NCBI GenBank assembly: GCA_902729315.2
Contig: LR746266.1
Location: 2,173,759 to 2,237,758, forward strand
Origin: Spirodela intermedia
Lineage: Eukaryota > Streptophyta > Magnoliopsida > Alismatales > Araceae
Direction of reading: 5' to 3'
DNA: 64,000 bases
Shown piece by piece: positions 11,260-21,525 of the stretch (its first letter is position 1; each line of letters starts with the position of its first letter). Position numbers and translations under genes: made by a program. Below the pieces are notes generated by a model. It saw only the letters and a list, made by a program, of their open reading frames with translations. It ran no database searches and was not told the DNA's origin.

Positions 11260-11692
11260 TGATAATTATAAATTTGTAGTTGTATCTATATATTAATATC
11301 TTATATATAAATAGCAATTAATGGGTAGAGAATATAATTATACATATATTACTGACTCATTATGAAATTCATAATATTTTATTATTTAAATTGTAATACA
11401 TATTATTTTATTATTTGTTTATATTATGATACTAACCTCACTTGACTTTTATGAAGTCAAGTGATGATTTTTTCATATTTTTTTGATAATTATTTAATTG
11501 CAATGACTTAGGTGAGCTCTTATTATAAGTTAAAAGTAATGAAAGAAGCCCAAGTCTTGAGCCAAAGGAAAAGCCCAAGTCTTATGGAGAGGGCCAACTT
11601 AATATAATTATGGGCTCAAGAAAAGTGTTACTCTAGTCTAAGCCTATTTGGACTTAAAAAGGCTATCAAGAGATGAGATTTAGGTCGTCCAT
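11260..11692 (+). mobile_element. LTR-C copy 2, truncated by LTR-A
   Basis: Starts TGATAATTATAAATTTG directly inside the RT coding relic and runs 433 bp until LTR-A begins at 11693. Contains a perfect 10-bp stem hairpin (CACTTGACTT at 11439, loop TTATG, AAGTCAAGTG at 11454). The remainder of this LTR-C is not found on the far side. Confidence 0.7.
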
Positions 11693-12440
11693 TGATAAGT
11701 TTTTATTATCATGAGTGAATAATTAATAAATAATATAGTTTTAGCTTTTACTCATGATAAATAGGCTTATATTTATGTTAAATTATGAAAAGTAATTTTC
11801 AGTTAGTTAATGTGATTTTTTGGCTAATTATGTGATTTTATGTACATTTATATAAATTATATAATCTTGTTTAGAGATAAATAAAGAAAAAATAAAATAA
11901 AAAGATAGAAAAAGGGGAGGATCTACTGGCCAGTCAAAACTACGAGCGGGTCAGAAGCATAGTCAGGGTGAAGCTGTGAGCAAGGGCTCGAACGACTATG
12001 GACTGATAGGGGCACGTGTGTGTCACTCTCCTTTCAAAGGGACTCATTAATTCCCAAATCTCGTATTACTATATATTTGTCCTAAAATTCAGTTTATATA
12101 ACTGATATGAGACTAAACCCGTGTCACACCTTCTCCGAATAATTTTATGATTTTTGTACCTCAAATATCTTTTATTTATCAGAAGGAGGCACCCTGATGA
12201 TGTCACTTTATAAATGTATTCGTGTACTTATTTCATTCTCTCTTATGTAAGTGGGTGACTAGTGAGGATTTGAATCTTACTAGAGTCAAATCTTTTATTT
12301 TTATTTGATTAAAGTATGATTTTCTTATAGATCATCATTGAAGTATTAAGCTGCCAGAATTGTTCAATCATCAATGAAAATCTTGTCAATACGATTTGTA
12401 GAACATCATTACTAAAATTACTAAACAATTCATGATAAAT
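11693..12440 (+). mobile_element. LTR-A copy, old and 3'-truncated
   Basis: Starts TGATAAGTTTTTATTATC and follows LTR-A to about 12440 (CATGATAAATTAAATC), losing the last half. It is much more diverged than other copies; its USE is degenerate (AGTCTCATATCA on the minus strand). It belongs to the subfamily with the extra 115-bp segment (about 12140-12240). Confidence 0.7.
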
Positions 12441-12734
12441 TAAATCTCTAAAAATTATAATTTTGATTATTTATAATGCATAGCAGATTTGGGTTGATCC
12501 ATAGGAAAACTTGGTATTATGCAATCCACAAATATTTTTTATTAAGTGTTTGGACGAGGCTAAAAGCACAAAAAAAAAATGAAAGAGTAATATTATAAGT
12601 CTGTGAAAAATGATAGAGGTGAAAACACCTTCACCAGCAGCTAGTCTGTTGGCGCTAAACCTATTTAACATTCATAAAGAAAAAGAAATGCAGAAAAAAA
12701 TACGTGTAGAAACTAAAATACCTAAATTTGAAGC

Positions 12735-13180
12735 TCGAGAGTGTGGATGCTGCTACTACTGTGCTCGATTCCTCATCTGCCTATCACACAATAAGGGAGC
12801 TCGCAGCCACCGCTGCTGTTGCTGTTGCTGTTGTTGAGAGTGTATTGTCGTCACTGTCACTACTACTGTTGTACTTGCCTCCTCCTTTGCCTATCACCCC
12901 AAACGGGAGTTTGCAGCCACTACCGCTGTTGCCACCATTGCTGCTGCTAGTGTTGTGAGTGCCGCCACCGCCGTGCTCATCTCCTCCTTTGCCTATCATG
13001 CAAAACAGGAGTCCATAGCCACTACTACTATCATCACCACTGTTGATGTCGCCATTGTGAGTGCCACCACCGCCTTGCTCGGCCCTCTCTGCCTGTCACA
13101 CAAAATAGGACTCACCACCATTATCGATGTTGCTACTACCGTCATTGTCATGGTTATCGTTGTTGTGATTTTTCGTTCTT
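12735..13180 (+). repeat. About 104-bp tandem repeat built from trinucleotides, 4 units
   Basis: Four diverged units, near 12740, 12870, 12975 and 13080, each with a CTCCTTTGCCTATCAC-like start followed by alternating GCC/GCT/ACT-rich triplets and TTGTGAGTGCC. Open frames through it on both strands are low-complexity Ser/Ala/Thr or Gly products, so I do not call a gene. Confidence 0.65.
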
Positions 13181-13650
13181 CTGCTCATTGCCCTCCTCTA
13201 TCTTCTATCTACAAGCCCAAGTTTTTCTGATCATGCATGCTTCCCCCCTTTCTCTCTCCTCTCTCTCCCTTTAAAAACCCCCCATTAGGATGGGCTGGTA
13301 TGCAGCATGTTAGTGGGCCGACTATAATGGGTCCACTAGTCAACTCATTAAACACTTAAAACAAATACAAAGAATCCACTTAAAATTTAAACTACCCTTC
13401 TTCTAATTTTCCTACATGTAAATATAATTCTTTCATCTATTAGAATACCCAGCATTGCATAAAAAAAACCTTTTGATTCAATAAAATATGCATGTTATAA
13501 AAGATATAGAATTTAATATTTTTGTATGTAATTTAGTAAACAATATAAATTCTCATAGAAAATATATTTACATTGAATGTATGCTTTCATTAAGGGATTT
13601 AAACTATAATCATATAAACTATGCATATCCTATCATATAATATTGAGGCT
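13181..13650. other. No feature recognised
   Basis: A short CT-rich stretch (13230-13270), then AT-rich sequence with no coding signature and no match to the LTR families defined in this window. Confidence 0.5.
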
Positions 13651-13866
13651 TTATCAATTGGTAACTGCTAGAGAGCTGCAAAGTCATCATTTTTTCTACT
13701 CTATCAAGTGTTAGCCATTAGAGATGATTCGATGACTCAATTTATTGATCTCTAGACTTTGCAAGAAGATCTAGAGATTGTCCATGTCATCCTTGTCTAA
13801 GAAGAGCCTTCGAAGATATGGACACTATATGACAATCCTCTCGAATACTCAAGATTTCGACATATT
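13651..13866 (+). mobile_element. LTR-A internal fragment
   Basis: About 215 bp of mid-LTR-A (GAGAGCTGCAAAGTC through CTCGAATACTCAAGATT) abutting the start of the next LTR-A copy at 13870. It is not the left half expected if 13870-15532 had simply inserted into the partial copy at 15533. Confidence 0.7.
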
Positions 13867-14091
13867 ACCTGATAAGTCTTCATTATTATTAGTTAATAAT
13901 TAGTAAATAATATAGTTTTAGCCTTAACTCATGATAAATAGACTTATATTTGTGTTAAAGTGTGAAAAGTGGTTTTCAGTTGATTAATGTGAATTTTTTG
14001 GTAATTATGTGATTTTATACAAATTTATATGATTTTTACAATCTTACTTTTAAGATAACTGAAGAAAAAGAAATAAAAGTAAAAATAAGAC

Positions 14092-14304
14092 AAAATGGGG
14101 GGGGACCTGCTAGCTAGCCAGGCCCACAAGCGCACAAGTGCACAAGTGTGCAAGCGGGTCGGAAGCACAGTTAGGGAGTAGGTGCAAGCAGGGGCTCGAG
14201 CGGCTTGGACCGATAGGGGCATGTGTGCGCCACCCCCCTTCCATGTCACTGGTGGCCAGCCGGCTGTGGGGCAAGGAGTGGTCGTACACGCACGAGAAAG
14301 GGAC
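14092..14304 (-). ncRNA. Candidate Pol III-type RNA, LTR-A copy at 13870
   Basis: About 210 nt from the predicted start below the TATA (14327) to the T4 run opposite 14092-14095. It is longer than other copies because of a CACAAGTG/CACAAGCG repeat near 14127-14160. Confidence 0.3.
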
Positions 14305-14326
14305 TTGATCAGAAATGTAATATTAT

Positions 14327-14368
14327 TATATATTCACCAGACACTTCGGCGCACAAGCGATGTGGGAC
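14327..14368 (-). promoter_or_regulatory. USE + TATA in LTR-A
   Basis: Exact GTCCCACATCG on the minus strand (14358-14368), 25 nt, TATATA (14327-14332). Confidence 0.6.
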
Positions 14369-15532
14369 TAAACCCACGTCACACCTTCCCCAGAAAGGGC
14401 GGAAAACTAGTGCAAGTTCGAATCCTCCTAGAGCCAAAATTCATATTTTTTTATTTGATTATCGTGACTTTCCTACAGATCGCTGATGAAGGATTAAGCA
14501 ACTAGAATCATTGGATCATCGGCAAAAATCTCGTCAACACAATTCGCGGAGCATTGTTAGTAAAATTCTTGAATGATTCGCGATAAAAGGATCGCGAATC
14601 CATCGAGTAAAGCATCTCCGATTGATCGACGAATAAACCATCGTCGGGAAGAGGACGATGTGCCGGGAGACGAGTCACCACCTCTTGAGAGCATACTAGA
14701 TGCGATGAAGAGCCTCCTCTTGCTGCACGGACCTGAGGATGAAGCTCCCTAACACACACCCCACCTCCATCCAACTCTTCTCTATCAGGTGACAATTGTC
14801 AGAGAGCCGCAAAGTCACCATTTTTCCGCTCTGCCAGGTCACAGCTGCCGGTCGATTCGACGACCCATTTCATTGATCTCTAGACTTTGAAAGGAGATCT
14901 AGAGATCGCCCATATCGTCCTTGTCCAAGGAGAGCCTTTGAGGTCGTGGACACTGCACGACAATCCTCTCGAACGCTCAAGATTCCGGTGCAACGCCGAC
15001 GCATCACCGCCGCGACGTCGGAACTCTGTTTTACTGCTTTCAACTTAATTTTCATTTCATTTAGTGATAATTTATTGATTTTAAATTTACCAAGATATAA
15101 TTCATTTCATTATGATTCTTCGGGCTTTTACAGATCTTAATTTGATCAATTAAATCGTCTGTAATCGCTTACGTAAGAATCGTCGGGCAGAACTCTGTTT
15201 CCGCCTGATTTGCGTTCATCAGGCGTTGACGTCATCCTAACGTCCGCACCCTTATTTCTCTTTTTCATGAATTTTAAATATATTTTCTTTTTATTTCCTA
15301 GTATAAAATTCATAAAATATAGTATTCTTTTAGGAACATTCTGAATAATTACCAGATATTATATTACATCCCTTTGATCGACCTAGAAAATTACTGCTAT
15401 TTTTGAAAGTTTTATTAAATTATAATTGATATATTTGTTCATAAATACTTCTAAATATCCAAAAATTCATATTTTCTAGTTTTATAAATTTTAAATTTAC
15501 CTGATTTACTATACAACAACTAAGTCACGTCA

Positions 15533-16908
15533 TGGGGCAAGGAGTGGTCAGACACGCGGGAGAAAGGGACTTACTTGAAAATATAATATTACTATATATT
15601 TGCCAGAAACTTCAGCACACAAGCGATGTGGGACTAAACCTGCGTCACACCTTCTCTAGAAAGGCTTTGATGATTTTAATACCTACAATACCCCTTATTT
15701 ATAACAGTGATATATCATGATGACGTCATTTGATAAGGGCATTAGAGTACTTATGTCAATCTCTCTCGTGTAGACATACAATCGGCACAGGTTTGAATCC
15801 TCCCAGAGCCAAAACTCATATTTTTTATCTGATTATCGTGACTTTCCTGCAGATCGTCGGTGAAGGATTAAGCCACCAAAATCGCTAGATTATTGGCAAA
15901 AATCTTGTCAATGCGATTCGTGGAGCATTGTTACTAAAATTGCTGAATGATTCACAATAAAAGGATCACGAGTCAATCGAGTAAAGCATCTTTGATTGAT
16001 CGACGAACAAGCCGTCGTCGGGAAGAGGACGATCTGCTGAGAGATGAGTCGTCACCTTCTGAGAGCATACCGAATGTGATGAAGAGCCTCCTCTTGCTGT
16101 GGAGACCTAAGAATGAAGCTCCTTGACACGTGCCCACCTCCATCTAGCTCCTCTCCATCGGGTGACAGCCGCCGGAGAGTTACAAAGTCGTCATTTTTCT
16201 ACTCTGCTAGGTGACAGCTGCCGGAGATGATTCAAAGACCCATTTCATTGATCTCTAGACTTCACAAGGAGATCTAGAGATTGTCCATGTCGTCTTTGTC
16301 AAAAGAGAGCCTTCAAGGCTGTGGACACTATACGACGATCCTCTCGAACGCTCAAGATTATAGTGCATCGTCGATGCATCGCCGCCACGATGCTGAAATT
16401 TTGTTTTCCTACTTTCAACTTAATTTCCGCTTCATTTAGTGATAATTTATGTGATTTAAATTTACCAAGATATACTTCATTCAATTACGATTCTTTCGGC
16501 TTTTACAAATCTTAATTTGATCAATTAAATCGTCTTTAATCACTTACGTAAGAATCACTGGGTAGAACTCTATTTTTGCCTGATTCGCGTTCGCCGAGCG
16601 TTGACATCATTCTAACGTCCACACCGCTATTTTTCTTTTTTTGTGAATTTTTAATATATTGTATTTTCATTTCTTAGTGTACAATTCATAAAAAATAGTA
16701 TTCTTTGAGAAAAATTCTAAATAATTAACTGATATTATATTACATCCCTGTGATCAACTTGGAAAATTACCACTATTTTTGTAAATTTTATTGAATTATA
16801 ATTGATATATTTGTTCATAAATACTTCTAAATATCAATAAATTCATATTTTCTAGTTTTATAAATTTAAAATTTACATGATCTACTATACAATGACTAAG
16901 TCACGTCA
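15533..16908 (+). mobile_element. LTR-A, missing its first ~370 bp
   Basis: Starts mid-module at TGGGGCAAGGAGTGG and continues to a normal end AAGTCACGTCA (16908). Carries the 115-bp extra segment (15660-15775, with GATGACGTCATTTG). Probably the host into which 13870-15532 inserted. Confidence 0.75.
15593..15634 (-). promoter_or_regulatory. USE + TATA in partial LTR-A
   Basis: Exact GTCCCACATCG (15624-15634), 25 nt, TATATA (15593-15598). The downstream GC-rich segment is cut at 15533, about 60 bp past the TATA. Confidence 0.5.
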
Positions 16909-18018
16909 CCTATGTTAGTCAATCCTACTTGGTATGTGGATTCTCATTGATCAGAATTTTCCTTTTTAGGAATAGTGGAAGGACATTGAATCTTAGGTAT
17001 AGAATGATACCTATACATTTCCTATCTACTATACTTCATTCAGTCCTTATATCTTATTCAACCATACCATTTTATCCCTTTATAAAACTTAAATTTGTGC
17101 TTCATATTTTCACAATTAGGCCACCCTCTTTTCACTCATTTTTCTTACCCACTCATGATGGTTGTTACCCCAAATAGCACTTATTCTTTTCATATGTCAT
17201 TTATCTCTCTTCATACTCATCTTTCTCTATATTCCCTCATCCTCTTCTAAGTCGTATATGTTTGAGTTAAGAATTTTTCGTCAAAAAAAAAGAAGAGAAA
17301 AAAAAGAAGAAAAGAAAAGAATGAGAAAAATGTGAATAAATAAGTAATAGAAAAGAAGAGATCAGTAGGAAAAAAAATTGTCTACTTGTTTCATGTTATC
17401 AAATGACACTATATAATTTTTTTCAATCTAAGTATCTTGACTTGGGAGCATAACTATCATGAGTGGAACTTAGCCGTTGATTGGATAACCTATCATTGTC
17501 ACTGCATTAAACCATGCCCTTCAACCCATGACGTACTTTATTAATGTATTGTCCTCTCCATTGTCTCTATTCATCTCACCTTTCTTGTATCACATCATTT
17601 TATCTTCTTTCATTCTGTACCACAAAGAGGAGATGTCTTTGCACTGATTTTCTTCAAGGGAAAAAAGGTTAAAAAAGATTCCTAAACACCAAGTAGACAC
17701 CATATACGAGAGAGTTATCTACTTAGAGGGGGTTAGGATTAGACACATCACTGAAAGGTGAGAATTTTTTTATGCCTATATCATACCTAGAGATGCTTAT
17801 TCTTCTTTATTGTTCGTGGCTCTTTTCAAAAACACTTAAGAGGTTGACCAAGATGATAGAATCTAGACTTTTATGGGTTGCGATCATATGCCGAGGTGTG
17901 ATCAATACTTTGAACATTTCTTGTCTTCATATTTTAAGATTGAAAGGTGAAAGAACAATCTAAGGAGAACTTAAAAGAAATTACTAAAGGACTAACAATG
18001 AGTAAAATGGAGAGTATT
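16909..18018 (+). other. Probable retrotransposon internal remnant with purine tract
   Basis: No protein domain is recognisable. An A/G-rich tract (17283-17375) and scattered short open frames lie upstream of an LTR-C that starts at 18019. Such purine-rich stretches often precede 3' LTRs in plant gypsy elements, so this may be the 3' internal end of an LTR-C element. That is inference only. Confidence 0.35.
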
Positions 18019-19145
18019 TGATAATTCTAAATTAGTAGTTTCATCGATGTATTAATATCTTATATATAGATGCTAATTAATAGATGGAGAATGTAATTAT
18101 ACATGTGTTACTCTCTCATTATGATATTTATAAAATTTTCTCATTTAAATCTTAATTTATATTATTTTATTTATATTATGAGACTAATCCTATATGACTT
18201 TTATGAAGTTAAGTGGTGATTCTCTTACATTTTCTTGATAATTATTTGATTACAAGGACTTAGGTGAGCTCTTATTATGAATTGTAAGTAATGAAAGAAG
18301 CTTAAGTCTTCAGCTCAAAGAAAAGCTCAAGTGTTATAGAGAGGGCTGACCTAATATATTTATGAGCCCAAGAGAGGGCGTCACTTTGACCTAGCCCATT
18401 TGCACTTAAAAGAGTTATCAAGAGATGAGATTTATATTGCTCATCTTAAGGTCCCTTACGATGAGATTAAGAAGAAGATTAACGTTCTACTCTCATAGAA
18501 GACTTTGGAGCATCCACTAGGAGAGTTGGGTATTAATAATAACCGTTTATTAGAGGGACCTAATTTCTAGAGGTTTAAGGCATCTTGCCCCCCTCTTGAA
18601 GGGCACTTTTTGGGCTCTCTCTCTAGTAGTGACTAGTCAAAGAAAAAAAGAAGGAAATCAAGGCCCAATTAATGGCATTCTCATGCTCAAGATTGTTGTG
18701 GAAAAGAGACTATCTGGAGCACATCAAGTTTGTCACAAATCAAGCACCACTCAACCTAAGATTGATGTACAATGAGGTCTATGCAAGACCTAGACTTGGG
18801 ACATCCTTATAATCTTCTCCATAGATATATTAACTCTTAGTTTGAACTAATTTTATCATTTATTCTATCATTCTATTACATTAAATTCATTCTCTCGGCT
18901 TTGCCACACTTTCTATTTTTCTTATCTTTACCTTTTTTTAGATTTAATTCCGCCCTTCACGATCTCAAGTATATCTATATATATATAAAATAAAAGAAGT
19001 AAAATTATTTTTACTTTCATTACCCATGCTCTATGAAGATCTACTTTTACTTATTCTAAACTGAAGAGTGAGGTTTTATAAATGTTATTTGTATGAACTT
19101 TGTTACATCACAACGACATATTTAACCTCTAAATCAAGTGCATCA
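18019..19145 (+). mobile_element. LTR-C copy 3, near full length
   Basis: TGATAATTCTAAATTAG to CAAGTGCATCA, 1127 bp, collinear with copy 1. Flanks (GTATT / ATATG) are not a target duplication, consistent with its being an element end or an old, altered insertion. Confidence 0.7.
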
Positions 19146-20411
19146 ATATGATTCACTATATGATGACATATAATAATTCATACTTATTATGATTCATTAA
19201 TATAAAAGTTGAAGAGAAAATTAATTATTTGTTAGTGATAAATAAATATTTAGCAGTATTGATATCAGCCGCTAAATGGGAGAGGAGGAAAAGCCAAAAT
19301 CCTATTTTCAGTCTTCATAAAGAAAATGATTTCTCTGTCTTTGATTTTTGTCTCTCTCACGCTTTCTCTCTCTCTCCAAACCCTATTTTAATATATGTAT
19401 TACAAAGGGGACTGGACTGGTTTTATACTTGAAACCAGTCCTAAACAAAGGCGCAAAAGTGGGATGAGGTCTGGACAGACCTCTCCTAAAAGAAGGGTTG
19501 ATTGAGTCACCCTTACACCTTTCTCTGCATATCTTGTGGTAAATTTGAAAGGCACATGTAGAAAGTTTTTTCACTTATCATGATGACCAACTCCATCACT
19601 TGACCATTACAATCAATCACATGGATCGCACTCATTTTCCAATGCTTAGGGAGTCCTTGCAAAGGACCCAGATGCGTCCACCCTCCTTTTTCACGCAATT
19701 TACCTGCAGCCATGTTCTCTAACATAACTCACTCTTGGATCTTCTTGTATGATCCATGGTGACTAGATGAAATCCAATTGATCTCCTCTAAGGCACTATG
19801 CATGTTCTAAGGCGAACAAAGAATCACAGAAAATAAATAATCTGTCGTCATATGTCACCATACTCTTAGCTGGATATACTTTAGTGAAATAAATTTTGTT
19901 GATGTAAAATTTTAAATTTTTTGAAATTAGCTTTACATTAATCTGTAGTTCTCCCTTGGACCTTGAACACAGTCATAATTTTTAAGTGTTCAAACCTAGC
20001 TACTGACCGAACCGTGCTCCTGGAGTCGACGTTACACTTTGGCCGGACCTTGTACCGCCAAGCCTGAGCTGATATCTCATACATCACCAGCGCGTCATTT
20101 CTCCCTTCATGGGACCTTCTAAAACTGGTGTTTCTAAAAGGAAAAGCTGCAAAGCGTATCAGAATAAGACTCGTAAACATCTTTCTGCAGGCATAATGGA
20201 AGTTTGTTAGTCCATCTAGACTTGGCTGGAACTTTCGAACTTCAAGAAGGGAATGAACTCTATGCTATCTACACATAGCCTGGATATTTTCTCACGCCTT
20301 TTACGTGAATTATAATGTCTTAACCCGATCTAGGACTAGAGAGAGAGTCCTGAGATGGGTTTTAAGTATGCCTCGTATGAAGCAAATCTCCAAGTCCTAA
20401 AGGCCTGCGAG

Positions 20412-20414
<3 letters not shown>
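19146..20414. other. Intergenic, no confident gene
   Basis: A moderately GC-balanced region. A 70-codon minus-strand open frame (19513-19725) starts MLENMAAGKLREKGGWTHLG, but I recognise no family and no partner exons. An 80-codon minus frame at 19938-20180 is equally anonymous. CT-rich DNA lies near 19350. It may be the 5' intergenic flank of the peptide gene at 21101. Confidence 0.4.

Positions 20415-20461
<47 letters not shown>
20415..20461 (+). repeat. (GA)n microsatellite
   Basis: About 23 uninterrupted GA dinucleotides, 0.7 kb upstream of the cysteine-rich peptide gene. GA tracts of this kind are common in plant promoters and are likely to be length-polymorphic. Confidence 0.95.
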
Positions 20462-20463
<2 letters not shown>

Positions 20464-20721
20464 GGTATGTAATTACAAGTGGGTTTTTGTGGGAGAATAA
20501 TTATGCAGTATAATGGATTCTACGCCGCCGCTGTCCTGATGGAAACCGGGTAATTATTCGCTAGATAACGTTTCCGGACAGATCCGAACTCAGGAAAGTG
20601 GAGCAGACAATGGCCAGCTCTGGCCAGCCTACTTATCCTCCTATGCTGGGCTGGGCCTCGCAGGGAATGGCTGGATAAGACCCAGTCACGCTGGTAGCGA
20701 TCTATTGGGTTAAGAAATTTC

Positions 20722-20727
20722 CACGTG
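20722..20727 (+). promoter_or_regulatory. G-box CACGTG upstream of the peptide gene
   Basis: CCACGTGACA, with a second ACGTGG core about 28 bp downstream (near 20750). Paired ACGT cores bind bZIP/bHLH factors and occur in ABA- or stress-responsive promoters. They lie about 290 bp upstream of the TATA box; regulation is inferred only. Confidence 0.4.
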
Positions 20728-21015
20728 ACATCTTCTGAAACTCTGAAGACGTGGGATTGCATCGTTAGTGGGGCGCCGCATGGCCACCTGCCGTTAGCGA
20801 TCAGCGTTCGATCCTCGTCCAGTTTCTAGCGCCACGTTGCGTGCATTTGGAGTCTCGACCTCGCCATGCGTTGCTGTTCGCCGCGAAAGCTGGCAGGACT
20901 CGTCGCTGTCACGGATGCGTAGGACTGCTAGAAATGAGAACCGTATCTCTTCAACAGGTTCCGCAATCCCCGACTTTTCTCATTCCTTGCCTTTCCTAGT
21001 TTTGGAGGCTATACG

Positions 21016-21022
21016 TATAAAT
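21016..21022 (+). promoter_or_regulatory. TATA box of the cysteine-rich peptide gene
   Basis: TATAAAT in context ACGTATAAATCTCCCC, 79 bp before the start codon. It predicts transcription start near 21050 and a 5' UTR of about 50 nt. Context is good for Pol II core promoters. Confidence 0.65.
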
Positions 21023-21100
21023 CTCCCCAGCAGCCCTCCCCCCCCCGTGTCCAACGAGTGAGCGAGTAAAGCAGAGGGGTCGTAGCCAAAACGCAACAGA

Positions 21101-21525
21101 ATGCAGTCCGCTAGAGTTGGAGCCCTCGCCGTCACTGTCTTTTACATGGTGCTCCTGGCCTGTAAGCTGCAGTTTCCTCTCTTCCTCATGTTCTTCCTCT
21201 TCTTTCCCTTCGTTTCCGTCCCTCTCTTGTTCTGAACTCCTATTTTTGGGAAGTTCCGGAGTGAAGTGCGGTAAGAACTTCGTCTTCTCTTGCCTGAGTC
21301 TGACGGATTTGTGGGTTACGTTCGGTCTGCGTAGGTGGGGAGTGGGTGGATTACCCATCTGGGGTTCGGTGCTGCAGCGATATTCCGGTGGAGCGGTGCG
21401 ACCCGTCGTGCCGTGACGCCAACGCCGCCTGCCGTGATGTGTGCCACTACGGCGGATGCCGGAAGGGCGGACAGTGCGAGGACGGCGCGCTCGGCATCGG
21501 CCGCTATTGCCACTGCAACTGCTGA
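21101..21525 (+). CDS. Defensin-like cysteine-rich secreted peptide, two exons
   Basis: Exons 21101-21161 and 21335-21525 encode an 83-residue precursor. Exon 1 is a signal peptide: MQSARVG followed by a hydrophobic core ALAVTVFYMVLLA. The intron has a strong donor (GT at 21162, T|GTAAGC) and an AG at 21333-21334. It is phase 1, and the joined frame runs straight into the mature domain. The split between signal peptide and mature domain is the classic layout of plant defensin-like genes. The mature part (residues 21-83) has 12 cysteines (21, 33, 34, 42, 46, 53, 57, 62, 68, 79, 81, 83), including CRDVC (CxxxC), GGQC and a terminal CHCNC, which fit a CS-alpha-beta fold with a gamma-core-like GxC..CxC. 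The CC pair and extra N-terminal cysteines are unusual for a classical 8-Cys defensin. The product is likely apoplastic, in defence or reproductive signalling; the role is unknown. Upstream: TATA at 21016, A at -3 of the ATG. No canonical AATAAA was found. The alternative acceptor at 21377 breaks frame. Confidence 0.75.
21162..21334 (+). other. Phase-1 intron of the cysteine-rich peptide gene
   Basis: 173 bp, GT..AG. Donor GTAAGC; acceptor ..GGTCTGCGTAG. It is T/C-rich in the middle (CTTCCTCTTCTTTCCC near 21190). Reading through it from exon 1 meets a stop at about 21233, so splicing is needed to reach the cysteine domain. Confidence 0.7.

Larger units (their letters stand above)
13870..15532 (+). 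mobile_element. LTR-A, full length, no target duplication
   Basis: TGATAAGTCTTC (13870) to AAGTCACGTCA (15532), 1663 bp. The left flank (TTACC) differs from the right flank (TGGGG). The right junction falls at the TGGGG position of the GC-rich module of another LTR-A, the same site used by the solo LTR at 49199. I infer insertion at TGGGG followed by rearrangement on the left side. Confidence 0.8.

Noticed and set aside
12728-13230. Small proteins encoded by the triplet-rich repeat
   Set aside because: Frames exist on both strands with mirror low-complexity composition; the tandem repeat explains them.
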